Origin: Rubellimicrobium sp.
Lineage (GTDB): Bacteria; Pseudomonadota; Alphaproteobacteria; Rhodobacterales; Rhodobacteraceae
Reading direction: 5' to 3'
Assembly: GCA_019454835.1 (NCBI GenBank)
Contig: JACFNP010000002.1
Coordinates: 39,847 to 103,846 of the forward strand
Length of the DNA stretch: 64,000 nt
Shown one piece after another: positions 1 to 8,228 of the stretch. Position 1 is the first letter of the stretch; every line of letters starts with the position of its first letter. The position numbers and the translations under genes are program-made. The notes beneath the pieces were generated by a model. That model worked only from the letters and a program-made list of their open reading frames with translations. It was not told the origin of the DNA and made no database searches.

Positions 1-97
1 CCAGCCGGGTGCCGTCCTGCAACGTGATGAACAGGTTCTCGATCACGCGGACCGGATGCGTCCCGGCCGGAAGCGGTGGTTCGCGGTCGTCCGCCAT
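1..97 (-). CDS. CocE/NonD-family (peptidase S15-like) hydrolase, 5' end only
   Basis: This is the start of a gene leaving the left edge of the window. The minus strand has GGAGGGG four bases before an ATG at 97, then MADDREPP followed by HPVRVIENLFITLQDGTRL. The segment 'H-x-V/I-R-x-I-E-N-x-x-I-x-L-x-D-G-T-R-L' is what I remember as the N-terminal beta-strand of CocE/NonD acyl-esterase-type alpha/beta hydrolases. Only 32 codons are present, so no catalytic residue can be checked. It is divergent from the flavoprotein gene at 217, and the two share a 119-base spacer. Confidence 0.6.
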   Translation of the reverse strand, partial: MADDREPPLPAGTHPVRVIENLFITLQDGTRL

Positions 98-161
98 CTT
101 GCCCCTCCGAATTGAACAACCATGCAACAAGGCGGTGAATCGGGCAATCATTTTTTCACGA

Positions 162-191
162 TTGACCGGAGCGGCGCGCCGTCCTTATGAT
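162..191 (+). promoter_or_regulatory. Sigma-70-type promoter for the TMADH-like gene
   Basis: TTGACC (162-167) and TATGAT (186-191) are separated by 18 bases. Transcription would start near 198. The possible ATG at 187 lies inside the -10 box and cannot be the start, which favours the ATG at 217. Seen directly; activity is inferred. Confidence 0.55.
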
Positions 192-216
192 ACGGTCATT
201 CAATAAAGGCGCGGCG

Positions 217-2286
217 ATGACCCGGGACCCAAGCCATGACGTGCTGTTCGAGCCGGTCCGGATCGGGCCGAAACTGGCGAAGAACCGCTTCTATCAGGTG
301 CCCCATGCCAGCGGCATGACCAATGCCAACCCCCGCGTGCGCGCCGCCTTCCGCGCCACCAAGGCCGAGGGCGGCTGGGGCGTGGTCTGCACCGGCGCCT
401 GTTCGGTGCATCCGTCCTCGGACGACAGCCCGTTTCCCTTCGCCACGCTCTGGGACGATGCCGATATTCACGCCCATGCGCTGATGTGCGACGCCGTCCA
501 TGACCACGGCGCGCTTGCCGGGGTCGAGCTCTGGCACGGCGGCGCGGCGGCGGTGAACCGCACGACGCGCCATGCGCCGCTGTCGCCCTCGGGGATTCCG
601 TGGATGGCGACCCATGTCGGCTTCATGTCCCCGGCGCGGCCGAAGATCATGGATGCGGGCGATATCCGCGACCTCATCCGCTGGCAGGCCGATGCCGCGC
701 GCCGGGCCGAGGTGGCGGGGTTCGACATTCTCTATGTCTACGCCGGGATGGGCTATCTGCCGTATCAGTTCCTTTTGCCCGACTACAACCGCCGCACCGA
801 TGCCTATGGCGGCAGCCTGCGCAACCGGCTGCGGCTGGTCGAGGAACTGATCGACGCCACCCGCGAGGCCACGCATGGCCGCTGCGCCGTGGCCCTGCGC
901 ATCTCGCTGGAAGAACTGCGCGCGCGCCCCTCGGACAATGCCGAAAGCGAGGCGCATGAGGTCATCACCTTCCTGCGCGACGCGCCCGACCTGTTCGACG
1001 TGAAGATGGACTATTCGGCCAGCGACTGCGCGCCCAGCCGGTTCTCGCCCGAGGGCAGCCACGAACCCGTCGTCGATTTCGTGAAGTCCTGCACCGACAG
1101 GCCGGTGGTCGGCGTGGGGCGCTTCACCTCGCCCGACACGATGGCGTCAATGGTGCGGCGCGGGGTGCTGGATTTCATCGGCGCGGCGCGGCCCTCGATC
1201 GCCGATCCGTTCCTGCCCGCCAAGATTGAGGCCGGGGCGTCCGAGGATATCCGCGAATGCATCGGCTGCAACATGTGCATCTCGTCATGGCATGACGGGG
1301 TCTGGGTGCGCTGCACCCAGAACCCCACCGCAGGCGAGGAATGGCGCCGTGGCTGGCACCCCGAACGCATCGCGCGCGACGGCGCGGGCGAGGTGCTGGT
1401 GATCGGCGGCGGGCCTGCGGGCCTCGAGGCCGCGCTGACGGCGGCGCGACGCGGCTTTCGCGTCGCCGTGGCCGAGGCCGGGGCCGATTTCGGCGGCAGG
1501 CTGCGGTTCGAGTCGCGCCTGCCGGGCCTGTCGGCCTGGCATCGGGTCATCGACTACCGCCTCGGCCACTTGCGCAGGATGGAGAATGTCGCGCTCTATC
1601 CGGCCAGTCGCCTCGGCCCCGATGACGTGGCCGAATTCGGCGCGGATCATGTGATTGTCGCCACCGGCGCGCGCTGGAATCCCACGCTGTTCACCGAATC
1701 CGAACTGCCCGGCGCGCTGCTGTCCGGCCCGCGCGTCCTGATCCCCGACGACATCGCCGCCGGGGCGCAGGTCGAGGGGCCGGTCGCGGTTTTCGACTAT
1801 GACTGCTACTACATGGGTTCCGCCATCGCCGAGGCCCTGTCCGACCGTGGCTGTGCCGTCACCTATGTCACCACGGCGGGCGCGGCGGCCGCATGGGGCT
1901 TCATGACCAACGAACAGCCGCAGGTGCATCGGTCCTTCGCGCGGCGCGGCATCGCCCTGCGAACGCTCGAGCGGGTGACGGGGTTCGACGGCGAATGGCT
2001 GGAACTGGCGCAGGTGTTTTCCGGGCAGGAGACCCGGATCGCGGCGCGCACGCTGGTCATCGTAGGGCAGCGGACGGGCGAGCGGGGGCTGCATGATGCG
2101 CTTGCGGGCAGGATCGGGGCCGCGCGGCTGCATCTGACCGGCGACGCCGCTGCGCCGGGGGCGATTGCCCATGCGATCTATCAGGCCCACGCCTGCGCCC
2201 GTGCGCTGGGCCTCGACGCACCGCCCGCACCACGCCGCGATGCGCCGTTCGTGCCCGCCGGGCTGGCGTCGGGGGCGGGCTGGTGA
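217..2286 (+). CDS. TMADH/DMADH-like iron-sulfur flavoprotein (NADH:flavin oxidoreductase family)
   Basis: A 689-residue protein with the full trimethylamine/dimethylamine dehydrogenase architecture. An Old-Yellow-Enzyme FMN barrel occupies about residues 10-340, with YLPYQFLLPDYNRRTDAYGG, a close match to TMADH. A 4Fe-4S site follows (Cys348, 351, 354, 366), then an ADP-binding fold starting VLVIGGGPAGLEAA near 393. Such enzymes oxidatively demethylate small amines or N-methyl amino acids (for example N-methylproline demethylase). The TMADH segment YGAH, carrying the active-site His, reads YAGM here, so the substrate may differ. Start chosen at 217 because the promoter -10 covers the upstream ATG. 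The stop overlaps the next gene (GTGA), so the two are translationally coupled. Confidence 0.85.
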   Translation: MTRDPSHDVLFEPVRIGPKLAKNRFYQVPHASGMTNANPRVRAAFRATKAEGGWGVVCTGACSVHPSSDDSPFPFATLWDDADIHAHALMCDAVHDHGALAGVELWHGGAAAVNRTTRHAPLSPSGIPWMATHVGFMSPARPKIMDAGDIRDLIRWQADAARRAEVAGFDILYVYAGMGYLPYQFLLPDYNRRTDAYGGSLRNRLRLVEELIDATREATHGRCAVALRISLEELRARPSDNAESEAHEVITFLRDAPDLFDVKMDYSASDCAPSRFSPEGSHEPVVDFVKSCTDRPVVGVGRFTSPDTMASMVRRGVLDFIGAARPSIADPFLPAKIEAGASEDIRECIGCNMCISSWHDGVWVRCTQNPTAGEEWRRGWHPERIARDGAGEVLVIGGGPAGLEAALTAARRGFRVAVAEAGADFGGRLRFESRLPGLSAWHRVIDYRLGHLRRMENVALYPASRLGPDDVAEFGADHVIVATGARWNPTLFTESELPGALLSGPRVLIPDDIAAGAQVEGPVAVFDYDCYYMGSAIAEALSDRGCAVTYVTTAGAAAAWGFMTNEQPQVHRSFARRGIALRTLERVTGFDGEWLELAQVFSGQETRIAARTLVIVGQRTGERGLHDALAGRIGAARLHLTGDAAAPGAIAHAIYQAHACARALGLDAPPAPRRDAPFVPAGLASGAGW

Positions 2287-3794
2287 CGCGGCGCCCGCGC
2301 ACCCGCCGCGAGGTCGGGCGGATTCATCAGGCGCCTTTCGGTCAGGTCGAGCGCCGCCTTGCGCCGCTGGAAATCCTGTCCGCCGACGAGGTCGAGCGTA
2401 TCCACGACACCGCGCTGGCCATTCTGGAGCGCATCGGCATCCGGGTGCTGGAACCCGGCGCGCGCGACAGGTTCCGCCGCGCGGGCGCGCAGGTGACCGG
2501 CGACATGGTTCACTTCCCGCCCGGCATGATCGCCGAACATCTGCGCAGCGTCCCGCACGAATTTACCCTGATTGCCCGCAACCCGGCCCGCAACCTGCGC
2601 TTCGGCGGCGGCTGGCATGTGTTCGCCTCGGTCGGCGGCCCGGCCTATGTCATGGACAACGATGGCGGCCGCCGCGACGGAACTCATGCCGAGATGTGCG
2701 ATTTCCTGCGCCTCGTGCAGGCGCTCGACATCATCCATCAGGAGGGCGGCGGCCCGTTCGAGCCACTGGACCTGCCCGCGCACAGCCGCCACCTCGACAT
2801 CTACCTTGCCGAGATCACGCTGCTGGACAAGAACTGGCAGACCCAGACCCTCGGCCGCGCCCGCACCATGGACGGGATCGAGATGGCGGCGCTGGGCCTT
2901 GGGCTGTCGGTCGATGATCTGGTCCGCACCCCCGCGCTGCTGGGCATCATCAACACCAACTCGCCGCTCCAGATCGACATTCCGATGGGCGAGGGGCTGG
3001 TGGCGATGGCCGAGCACGGGCAGGTGAATGTCATCACCCCGTTCACGCTGGCGGGCGCCATGAGTCCGGTGACGCTGGCCGGCGCGCTGGCGCAGCAGCA
3101 TGCCGAGGCGATGGCGGGCATCGTGCTCACCCAGATCGTGCGGCCCGGTGTGCCGGTGATGTATGGCGGCTTTACCTCGAACGTCGACATGCGTTCCGGT
3201 GCGCCCGCCTTCGGCACCCCGGAATATGTGAAGGCGGCACTGGCCAGCGGCCAGCTCGCGCGGCGGATAGGGGTGCCGTTCCGGTCCTCGAATGTCTGCG
3301 CCGCGAACGAGGTCGATGCGCAGGCCGCCTATGAAAGCCAGATGGCGCTCTGGGGTGCGCTGACGGGCGGCGCGCATCTGGTCGAACATGCGGCGGGCTG
3401 GCTGCACGGCGGGCTGACGGCGAGCTTCGAGAAGCTGATCCTTGACGCCGAGATGCTGGCGATGATGGAGGAAGTGCTGCGCCCGGTGCCGGTGACCGCC
3501 GAGACCCTGGCCTTCGACGCGCTTCAGGAAGTCGGCCCCGGCGGCCATTTCTTCGGCACCGCCCACACGATGGCGCGCTACGAGACTGCGTTCCATGCGC
3601 CGATGCTGTCGAACTGGGAGAATCACCCGCAATGGCTGGAAAACGGCGCGGTGCAGGCCCGCGAGCGGGCGAATGTGCTATGGAAGCGGATCCTCGCCGA
3701 ACATGAGGATCCGCCCTTCGATCCGGCCCGGCGCGAGGCGCTGGAGGATTATGTGGCCCGGCGCAAGGCCGAGGGCGGGGCCCCGATGACCTGA
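2283..3794 (+). CDS. MttB-family (trimethylamine methyltransferase-like) protein, no pyrrolysine
   Basis: 503 residues starting at a GTG that overlaps the upstream stop (GTGA). The family hallmarks are visible: LSADEVERIHDTALAILERIGI near residue 36, FPPGMIAEHLRSVP, GGFTSNVDMRSGAPAFGTPE, and a C-terminal GPGGHFFGTAHTM. Pyrrolysine-containing MttB demethylates trimethylamine onto a corrinoid protein; members without an in-frame TAG, such as this one, include glycine betaine methyltransferase MtgB. No corrinoid protein or methyl-acceptor gene is nearby. Coupling to a TMADH-like demethylase suggests serial demethylation of one quaternary or tertiary amine, which is inference. It ends 18 bases before the convergent fliG. 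Confidence 0.8.
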   Translation: MTRRPRTRREVGRIHQAPFGQVERRLAPLEILSADEVERIHDTALAILERIGIRVLEPGARDRFRRAGAQVTGDMVHFPPGMIAEHLRSVPHEFTLIARNPARNLRFGGGWHVFASVGGPAYVMDNDGGRRDGTHAEMCDFLRLVQALDIIHQEGGGPFEPLDLPAHSRHLDIYLAEITLLDKNWQTQTLGRARTMDGIEMAALGLGLSVDDLVRTPALLGIINTNSPLQIDIPMGEGLVAMAEHGQVNVITPFTLAGAMSPVTLAGALAQQHAEAMAGIVLTQIVRPGVPVMYGGFTSNVDMRSGAPAFGTPEYVKAALASGQLARRIGVPFRSSNVCAANEVDAQAAYESQMALWGALTGGAHLVEHAAGWLHGGLTASFEKLILDAEMLAMMEEVLRPVPVTAETLAFDALQEVGPGGHFFGTAHTMARYETAFHAPMLSNWENHPQWLENGAVQARERANVLWKRILAEHEDPPFDPARREALEDYVARRKAEGGAPMT

Positions 3795-3812
3795 CGCCCC
3801 CCCTCTGCGCGG

Positions 3813-4844
3813 TCAGGTGGCCTCGTCCTCGTCCGGGGTCACGAAGGCGATCTCGCCGGAATCGATGCGGTCGCGGATGGTGGTGATGATCGCGTCCTGC
3901 GCGCGTTCGCCGTCGCGGCGCGGGACGGGGCCGCGGTCGGCGATCTCGTCGCGCAGGGTGGCGGCGAGGCGCTGCGAGATATTGGCGAGAATGAAGGTCG
4001 CGGCGCGTTCCTCGCCGCCGCCGCAGGCAAGCGCATGGCCGAGCGCGGCGATCATGTCGGCATTGTCGATGCCCTTGACCGCGCGGGGAATGTCGGCGGC
4101 GCGGATGCGGTCGTGGAGATTGGCGAAGGTGAAGATTTCGCGCCGGACCTGCCCCGCGAAGGCGGCATCGGTGCGATCGAGCGAGTCGAGCACCTGTTCG
4201 CGCGTGGCCGGGCGGGTCGAGTTGAGGATCGCGCCGACGCGCGCCTCGGGGCGGGCGGCAAAGGCGGGGTCGGTGTCGTCCGCGTAGACCGCCGCCAGCG
4301 CGCGGCCGATGCGCGCCACGGCCTCGGGCCTTATGGCGGCGGTTTCCTGCATCGCATAGGTGATGCGGCGGGCGCGTTCGCCGGGCAGATGCGTCAGCGT
4401 TTCGGCAGCATGTCTTGCGGGCAGTTTCGACAGGGCGACGGCGGCGATCTCGACCCCCTCGCGCTGCATCATCGCGGCGAGTTCCGACGGCGGCAGCGCC
4501 GCCAGCCGCGCCCAGGGGTCGATGCCGCGCGCCAGCGCCGCCTCGCGCTGCAGCCGGGCAAGCGCGCCCTGCGAAAGCTGTCCGTCCAGCGCCCCGAGGA
4601 CCGTATCGACATCACCCGCCGCCGCGAGGCCCACCGATTCGATCGCGTCGGCGAATTCCGCCGCCACGGCATTCAGCGTCTCGCGGTCGACGAGGCGCAG
4701 CCCGGCGAGTTCGCGGGCAAGGTTCATCTGCACCTCTTCGGGCAGCCGCGAGAGCGCGACCTTCTGCCCGTCCGCGATCAGAAGCTGCACGATCATCGCC
4801 GCCTTGCGCCGCCGTCCGGGCGCCGTGAGATCCGCCGTGTCCAT
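3813..4844 (-). CDS. fliG: Flagellar motor switch protein FliG, isolated copy
   Basis: 343 residues. FliG sits at the base of the flagellar rotor, linking the MS ring (FliF) to FliM and providing the torque helix. The N-terminal part has the GRRRKAAMIVQLL motif followed by repeated armadillo-like helices. The C-terminal segment EIFTFANLHDRIRAADIPRAV...IDNADMIAALG corresponds to the conserved FliG 'F-x-F-x-D-L...I-x-x-V-L-x-x-V-D' region. I start at MDTADLT because upstream residues read into low-complexity Arg/Ala sequence. No other flagellar gene is in the window. The acidic TPDEDEAT tail is charged, as in other Rhodobacteraceae FliG. Confidence 0.8.
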   Translation of the reverse strand: MDTADLTAPGRRRKAAMIVQLLIADGQKVALSRLPEEVQMNLARELAGLRLVDRETLNAVAAEFADAIESVGLAAAGDVDTVLGALDGQLSQGALARLQREAALARGIDPWARLAALPPSELAAMMQREGVEIAAVALSKLPARHAAETLTHLPGERARRITYAMQETAAIRPEAVARIGRALAAVYADDTDPAFAARPEARVGAILNSTRPATREQVLDSLDRTDAAFAGQVRREIFTFANLHDRIRAADIPRAVKGIDNADMIAALGHALACGGGEERAATFILANISQRLAATLRDEIADRGPVPRRDGERAQDAIITTIRDRIDSGEIAFVTPDEDEAT

Positions 4845-4950
4845 CGCCCGCCTCCTGCCTGCGCCGCAGAGCCAAGCACGAAGAGGTGAAGACTCCGTTG
4901 CTGCGCGGCGGGCGGGCGATATGCGGGGCAATCGGGCGTGCGGCATATGC

Positions 4951-5042
4951 CGTCATTGCGAGGAGCCGCAGGCGACGCGGCAACCCCGATGTTGTGTGTG
5001 AGCGGTCGGGGTTGCTTCGGCTTCGCCTCCTCGCAATGACGG
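4951..5042. repeat. CGTCATTGCGAGG palindromic repeat, copy 1
   Basis: Core with outer arms CGTCATTGCGAGGAGCC/GCCTCCTCGCAATGACG and inner hairpin CAACCCCGA...TCGGGGTTG (reverse-oriented spacer). It is nested in a further inverted pair (GGGGCAATCGGGCG at about 4925 and CGTCCGACTGCCCC ending about 5067). Confidence 0.95.
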
Positions 5043-5067
5043 CACATGCCATGCGTCCGACTGCCCC

Positions 5068-5433
5068 CCGGCGTCCTGCCCCGCAGCGCCTGCGCCGGGA
5101 ATAAATGTCGCGCCGGGCCGATGGATATGCGAGAATGGTCGATGCGGGGGGATATGGAACGGATATGCAGGGGGTGATGAAACCTCATGGATCGCCGTTT
5201 CCGGTCGAAACGGGTGGCGCGATGAAAGTCTGTCCTGACCCTGATACCCCGACGGGCTGCAGGCCTGCCGGGTGCCCCGCATCGCCCGCCGTCGCCCGGT
5301 CGCGGCGCAGTCCGGGCGGGGCCGTGTCGTTGCCCAAGCCGAAGCCCGCCCGGTGACTCCGGCTGCGACAGCCCCGGACACAGGCACCGCAGGGGCACGG
5401 ATACGATCCCGCGACAGATGCGGAGCATGGCCG
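5068..5433. other. Upstream region of the LuxR-type gene, no gene recognised
   Basis: 366 bases between repeat copy 1 and the LuxR-type start. An 83-codon frame (5105-5356) has a Pro/Arg/Ala composition typical of noise in GC-rich DNA. Short direct motifs GGATATG(C/G) recur at about 5123-5170. I see no convincing lux box. Confidence 0.4.
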
Positions 5434-6036
5434 GTGGACAAGATCGAGGACGAACTGCGCCGGCTGGCGCCGGTGGGCCATTACCTGGCGCTGCGGGTCG
5501 GCTTTGCCTTTCCGCTCGACCAGATCATTGCCTTGCCGGATGCCTGGGTGGACCTCTACAGGCGCGACCGGCTCATGCTCGTCGATCCGGTGCTGTGCTG
5601 GTGCTACCGGAACACCGGCGTCATCCGGTGGAGCGAGATCGACCTCGATGACCCGCATCATGTCCTGAACCGCGCCCGGTCGCTGGGCCTGTGCTATGGC
5701 GCGGCGGCCTCGGTGAACGACGATTCGGGCAACGGCCAGCATTCGTTCGGCTGGTTCGCGCGGGATGATCGCGAATTCAGCGACGACGAACTGGCGGCGT
5801 TGCTGTCGCTGCTACGGCGCCTCGACGAATCGCGCCGCCCGCCGACCGGCCTTACCCGCGCGGAACTCGAGGCGCTGGGCATGGTGCGCGACGGGCTGCG
5901 CCTGAAGCAGATCGCCCATGACCTGGGGGTAAGCGAGGGCGCCGTGAAGCAGCGACTGCGCAACGCCCGCATCAAGCTGGGCGCGGCCACCAGCACCCAG
6001 GCGGCGGCCATGGCCAGCAGCTTCGCGCTGATCTGA
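5434..6036 (+). CDS. LuxR-family regulator with autoinducer-binding-like domain (solo)
   Basis: 200 residues. The N-terminal half (about 10-130) resembles an acyl-homoserine-lactone-binding domain (HYLALRVGF...RDRLMLVDPVL..., GLCYGAAASV, SFGWFARDDREFSDDE). The C-terminal part (about 140-195) is a LuxR helix-turn-helix: LTRAELEALGMVRDGLRLKQIAHDLGVSEGAVKQRLRNARIKL. It starts at GTG 5434, preceded by GGAG eight bases upstream; a longer frame from 5272 adds only low-complexity residues. No LuxI synthase is in the window, so it may respond to signals made elsewhere in the genome or by other cells. Targets unknown. Confidence 0.8.
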   Translation: MDKIEDELRRLAPVGHYLALRVGFAFPLDQIIALPDAWVDLYRRDRLMLVDPVLCWCYRNTGVIRWSEIDLDDPHHVLNRARSLGLCYGAAASVNDDSGNGQHSFGWFARDDREFSDDELAALLSLLRRLDESRRPPTGLTRAELEALGMVRDGLRLKQIAHDLGVSEGAVKQRLRNARIKLGAATSTQAAAMASSFALI

Positions 6037-6051
6037 GCGGGGCGGCACATC

Positions 6052-6139
6052 CCGTCACCCGCGAGGCGCAAGCCGAAGCAACCCCGACCGCTCACACCCA
6101 GCATCGGGGTTGCTTCGTCGGCTGCGCCTCGCAACGACG
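6052..6139. repeat. CGTCATTGCGAGG palindromic repeat, copy 2
   Basis: A diverged copy just after the LuxR-type stop. The outer arms carry substitutions (CGTCACCCGCGAGG and CTCGCAACGACG). The inner arms CAACCCCGA/TCGGGGTTG are intact, with forward spacer. Confidence 0.9.
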
Positions 6140-6218
6140 AAAACATGGCCGCCCGCCCGTCCTATACAATCCCCGCCCCTGCCGGTAACCTGATCTGCCA
6201 CCCACCAAGGAACCCCCG

Positions 6219-7166
6219 ATGACCGATTACAGCCGCCTGATCGACGCCGAGACCTGGGCCTTCATCGAGCGCACCAACAGCTTCTATGCCGTCGATGCGG
6301 TGGACCATTCGGTCGCCGAGCAGCGGCGGACCTATGACCGGATGGCCGAGGCGTTTCACGCCGCTTACCCCGAGGATGTCACCGCCGAAACGAGCGCGTT
6401 GCAGGCGGGCGGACACGCGATCCCGCTGCGCCGCTATCACCGGCGCAACCCGGACGGCGCGGCGGTGGTCGTCTATTTCCACGGCGGCGGCTTCGTGGTC
6501 GGCGGGCTGGAAAGCCATGACGATGTCTGCGCGGAAATCTGCGCGCATACCGGGTTCGACGTGGTCTCGGTCGATTACCGCCTGTTGCCCGAACACCCGC
6601 ATCCGGCGGCATTCGACGACTGCCTCGCCGCGTTTCGGCATGTGGCGGCCGAAGGGGTGGAAGGGGTGCCGGTGGTCCTGTGCGGCGATTCGGCAGGCGG
6701 CAACCTGGCGGCGGCGGTCTCGGCGGTGACGCGCGACGATGCGCGCCCGCCGGTGGCGCAGGTGCTGATCTATCCCGGCCTTGGCGGCAACATCGACGCA
6801 GGTTCCTATCTGACCCATGCCGAGGCGCCGCTGCTGCGCCGCGACGAACTGGTCTATTACGAAAAGACCCGCAGCGGCGGGCGCGACCTGTCGCGCGACG
6901 TGACCAGCAAGCCGCTTGCCGATACCGATTTCTCGCGCCTGCCGCCCACGGCGATCTTCAGCGCCGAATGCGACCCGCTCTGCGACGACGGCCGCGACTA
7001 CCGCGACCGCCTCGTTGCCGCCGGAGTCCCCGCGATCTGGGAGGTGGACGCGGGCCTCGTCCACGGCTGGCTGCGCGCCCGCCATTCGGTCGCCCGCGCC
7101 CGTGCAGGCTTTGCGCGCATCCTCGCGGCCATCGACCGCCTCGGCCACGGCGGGACGCCGGGGTAG
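6219..7166 (+). CDS. Alpha/beta hydrolase, hormone-sensitive-lipase (HSL) type esterase
   Basis: 315 residues, the usual length for bacterial HSL-family esterases. The oxyanion motif HGGG is at 88-91, the nucleophile elbow GDSAGG has Ser158, the likely acid Asp252 lies in AECDPLCDD, and the likely His282 in LVHGW. No signal peptide, so probably a cytoplasmic carboxylesterase acting on short acyl esters or an N-formyl/arylformamide-like substrate. Monocistronic and surrounded by palindromic repeats, so context does not define a substrate. Confidence 0.85.
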   Translation: MTDYSRLIDAETWAFIERTNSFYAVDAVDHSVAEQRRTYDRMAEAFHAAYPEDVTAETSALQAGGHAIPLRRYHRRNPDGAAVVVYFHGGGFVVGGLESHDDVCAEICAHTGFDVVSVDYRLLPEHPHPAAFDDCLAAFRHVAAEGVEGVPVVLCGDSAGGNLAAAVSAVTRDDARPPVAQVLIYPGLGGNIDAGSYLTHAEAPLLRRDELVYYEKTRSGGRDLSRDVTSKPLADTDFSRLPPTAIFSAECDPLCDDGRDYRDRLVAAGVPAIWEVDAGLVHGWLRARHSVARARAGFARILAAIDRLGHGGTPG

Positions 7167-7172
7167 GGGGCC

Positions 7173-7192
7173 AGAGCATTTCGCAGTCACAT
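7173..7192 (+). repeat. AGAGCATTTCGCAG element, truncated copy
   Basis: AGAGCATTTCGCAG starts at 7173 and is followed by diverged sequence (TCACATGCGG). The fuller copies are at 7963 and 48412. It sits immediately upstream of palindromic repeat copy 3. Confidence 0.7.
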
Positions 7193-7221
7193 GCGGGCCA
7201 GTCGGGCGAACGGCATATTTT

Positions 7222-7314
7222 GTCATTGCGAGGAGCCGAAGGCGACGAAGCAACCCCGACCGCTCACACGCAACATCGAGGTTGCTTCGTCGGCTGCGCC
7301 TCCTCGCAATGACG
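7222..7314. repeat. CGTCATTGCGAGG palindromic repeat, copy 3
   Basis: Forward-spacer copy (first base T for C). It is flanked by outer inverted arms GTCGGGCGAAC (about 7200) and GTTCGCCCGGTTGCCCC (ending about 7340). Confidence 0.95.
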
Positions 7315-7339
7315 GGACAAGTGGTTCGCCCGGTTGCCC

Positions 7340-7363
7340 CGCAGTCGAATGGTCACATCGGAC
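7340..7363 (+). repeat. GCAGTCGAATGGTCACATC element, partial
   Basis: A right-hand fragment of the AGAGCATTTCGCAG family (compare CGCAGTCGAATGGTAACATC at about 22979). Together with 7173 it brackets palindromic copy 3. Confidence 0.6.
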
Positions 7364-7493
7364 ACCCGCTCCGGTGCCCGGCGCGGTCATTTTGAAGTTG
7401 AACGATCCGGCCATCCGGCCAAGATGGCGAGGCGCCGCAACGCCGTCCCGCCCCATGCGGGGCTGTCCGGTTCGGCAGTCGGGAGGATCGTGA

Positions 7494-7964
7494 ATGATGC
7501 TGGCGGATTTTGCGGTTACCGTCGAATACACGCAGGTGCTGGTCGAGACCGAAGGCCCGGTCCCTGCCGGGCTTCTGTGGACCGACGCGCATGTCGCGCA
7601 GGGGTTCGCCTGGTCGGACGGTCTCGTGTCCTTCGGCGTGCCCGACCATGACGGCACGTGCCGCGTGCTGGTCGAACTCGCCCGCGATGTGGTTGCGGAC
7701 CCGCAGGCGCTGTGGGCGGTGCAGGTTCCCTTCCGCGTCACCGGCCCGCTGCAGATCGGCACGGTCCTCGACACCCGCCGCGTCGCGGTGCCGGACGGAA
7801 GCCACAACCTGACCTTTCAGGCGTTTCCGGGCGGTGACGACCATGCCTATACCCTGCGGCTGACCTTCTCGCCCGCTGCCGCGCCGGAGTTCCGCATTCT
7901 GAAGAAGGGCGGCGACATCACCACCGACGCGGTCCTGCGCCGCGACGCCGAGGCGGCGCGATAG
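7494..7964 (+). CDS. ComJ-like protein (competence protein J family)
   Basis: 156 residues with GGAGG seven bases before the ATG. It aligns by eye with Bacillus ComJ: early beta-strand 'V-x-Y-x-Q', then LWTDAHVAQGFAWSDGLVSF, VQVPFRVTG, and a late 'L-x-x-P-x-G-x-x-x-L-T-x-x-x-x-P' segment. ComJ of B. subtilis inhibits the competence nuclease NucA; in proteobacteria the role is unknown and no nuclease gene lies nearby. Residues after about 130 (KKGGDITTDAVLRRDAEAAR) look like a family-specific tail. No signal peptide, so cytoplasmic. The repeat at 7963 begins on its last base pairs. Confidence 0.6.
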   Translation: MMLADFAVTVEYTQVLVETEGPVPAGLLWTDAHVAQGFAWSDGLVSFGVPDHDGTCRVLVELARDVVADPQALWAVQVPFRVTGPLQIGTVLDTRRVAVPDGSHNLTFQAFPGGDDHAYTLRLTFSPAAAPEFRILKKGGDITTDAVLRRDAEAAR

Positions 7965-7996
7965 AGCATTTCGCAGCCGGATGGGAACATCTGACG
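7963..7996 (+). repeat. AGAGCATTTCGCAG palindromic element
   Basis: AGAGCATTTCGCAG followed by CCGGATGGGAACATCTGACG. The second half can form a small hairpin around GGAA. It closely matches the minus-strand copy at 48412-48446, begins at the stop codon of the ComJ-like gene, and precedes palindromic copy 4. Confidence 0.8.
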
Positions 7997-8089
7997 CCTG
8001 CGGCATGACGACAGGCCGGGGGCGGTGCGCAGGGCAATCGGGCGAACTGCGGCTGCGCGGGTTGGCGGGGCACCATTGCCCGCAAACCC

Positions 8090-8185
8090 CGTCATTGCGA
8101 GGAGGCGCAGCCGACGAAGCAACCTCGATGGTTGTGTGTGAGCGGTCGGGGTTGCTTCGTCGGCTTCGCCGCCTCGCAATGACGG
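8090..8185. repeat. CGTCATTGCGAGG palindromic repeat, copy 4 (composite)
   Basis: Reverse-spacer core nested in arms AGGGCAATCGGGCG (8031) and CGCCCGATTGCCCT (ending 8210). An extra left segment of about 38 bases (GCGCGGGTTGGCGGGGCACC...) recurs at copies 14 and 18. Confidence 0.95.
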
Positions 8186-8228
8186 AATATGCCGCGCGCC
8201 CGATTGCCCTGGGGGCGCAGCCGGGGAA

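Noticed and set aside
9..206. 65-codon plus-strand frame at the left edge
   Set aside because: Antisense to the CocE-like start and running over the divergent promoter; no ribosome site and noise-like composition.
5105..5356. 83-residue frame before the LuxR-type gene
   Set aside because: No ribosome site, low-complexity Pro/Arg/Ala/Gly composition, no recognisable fold.
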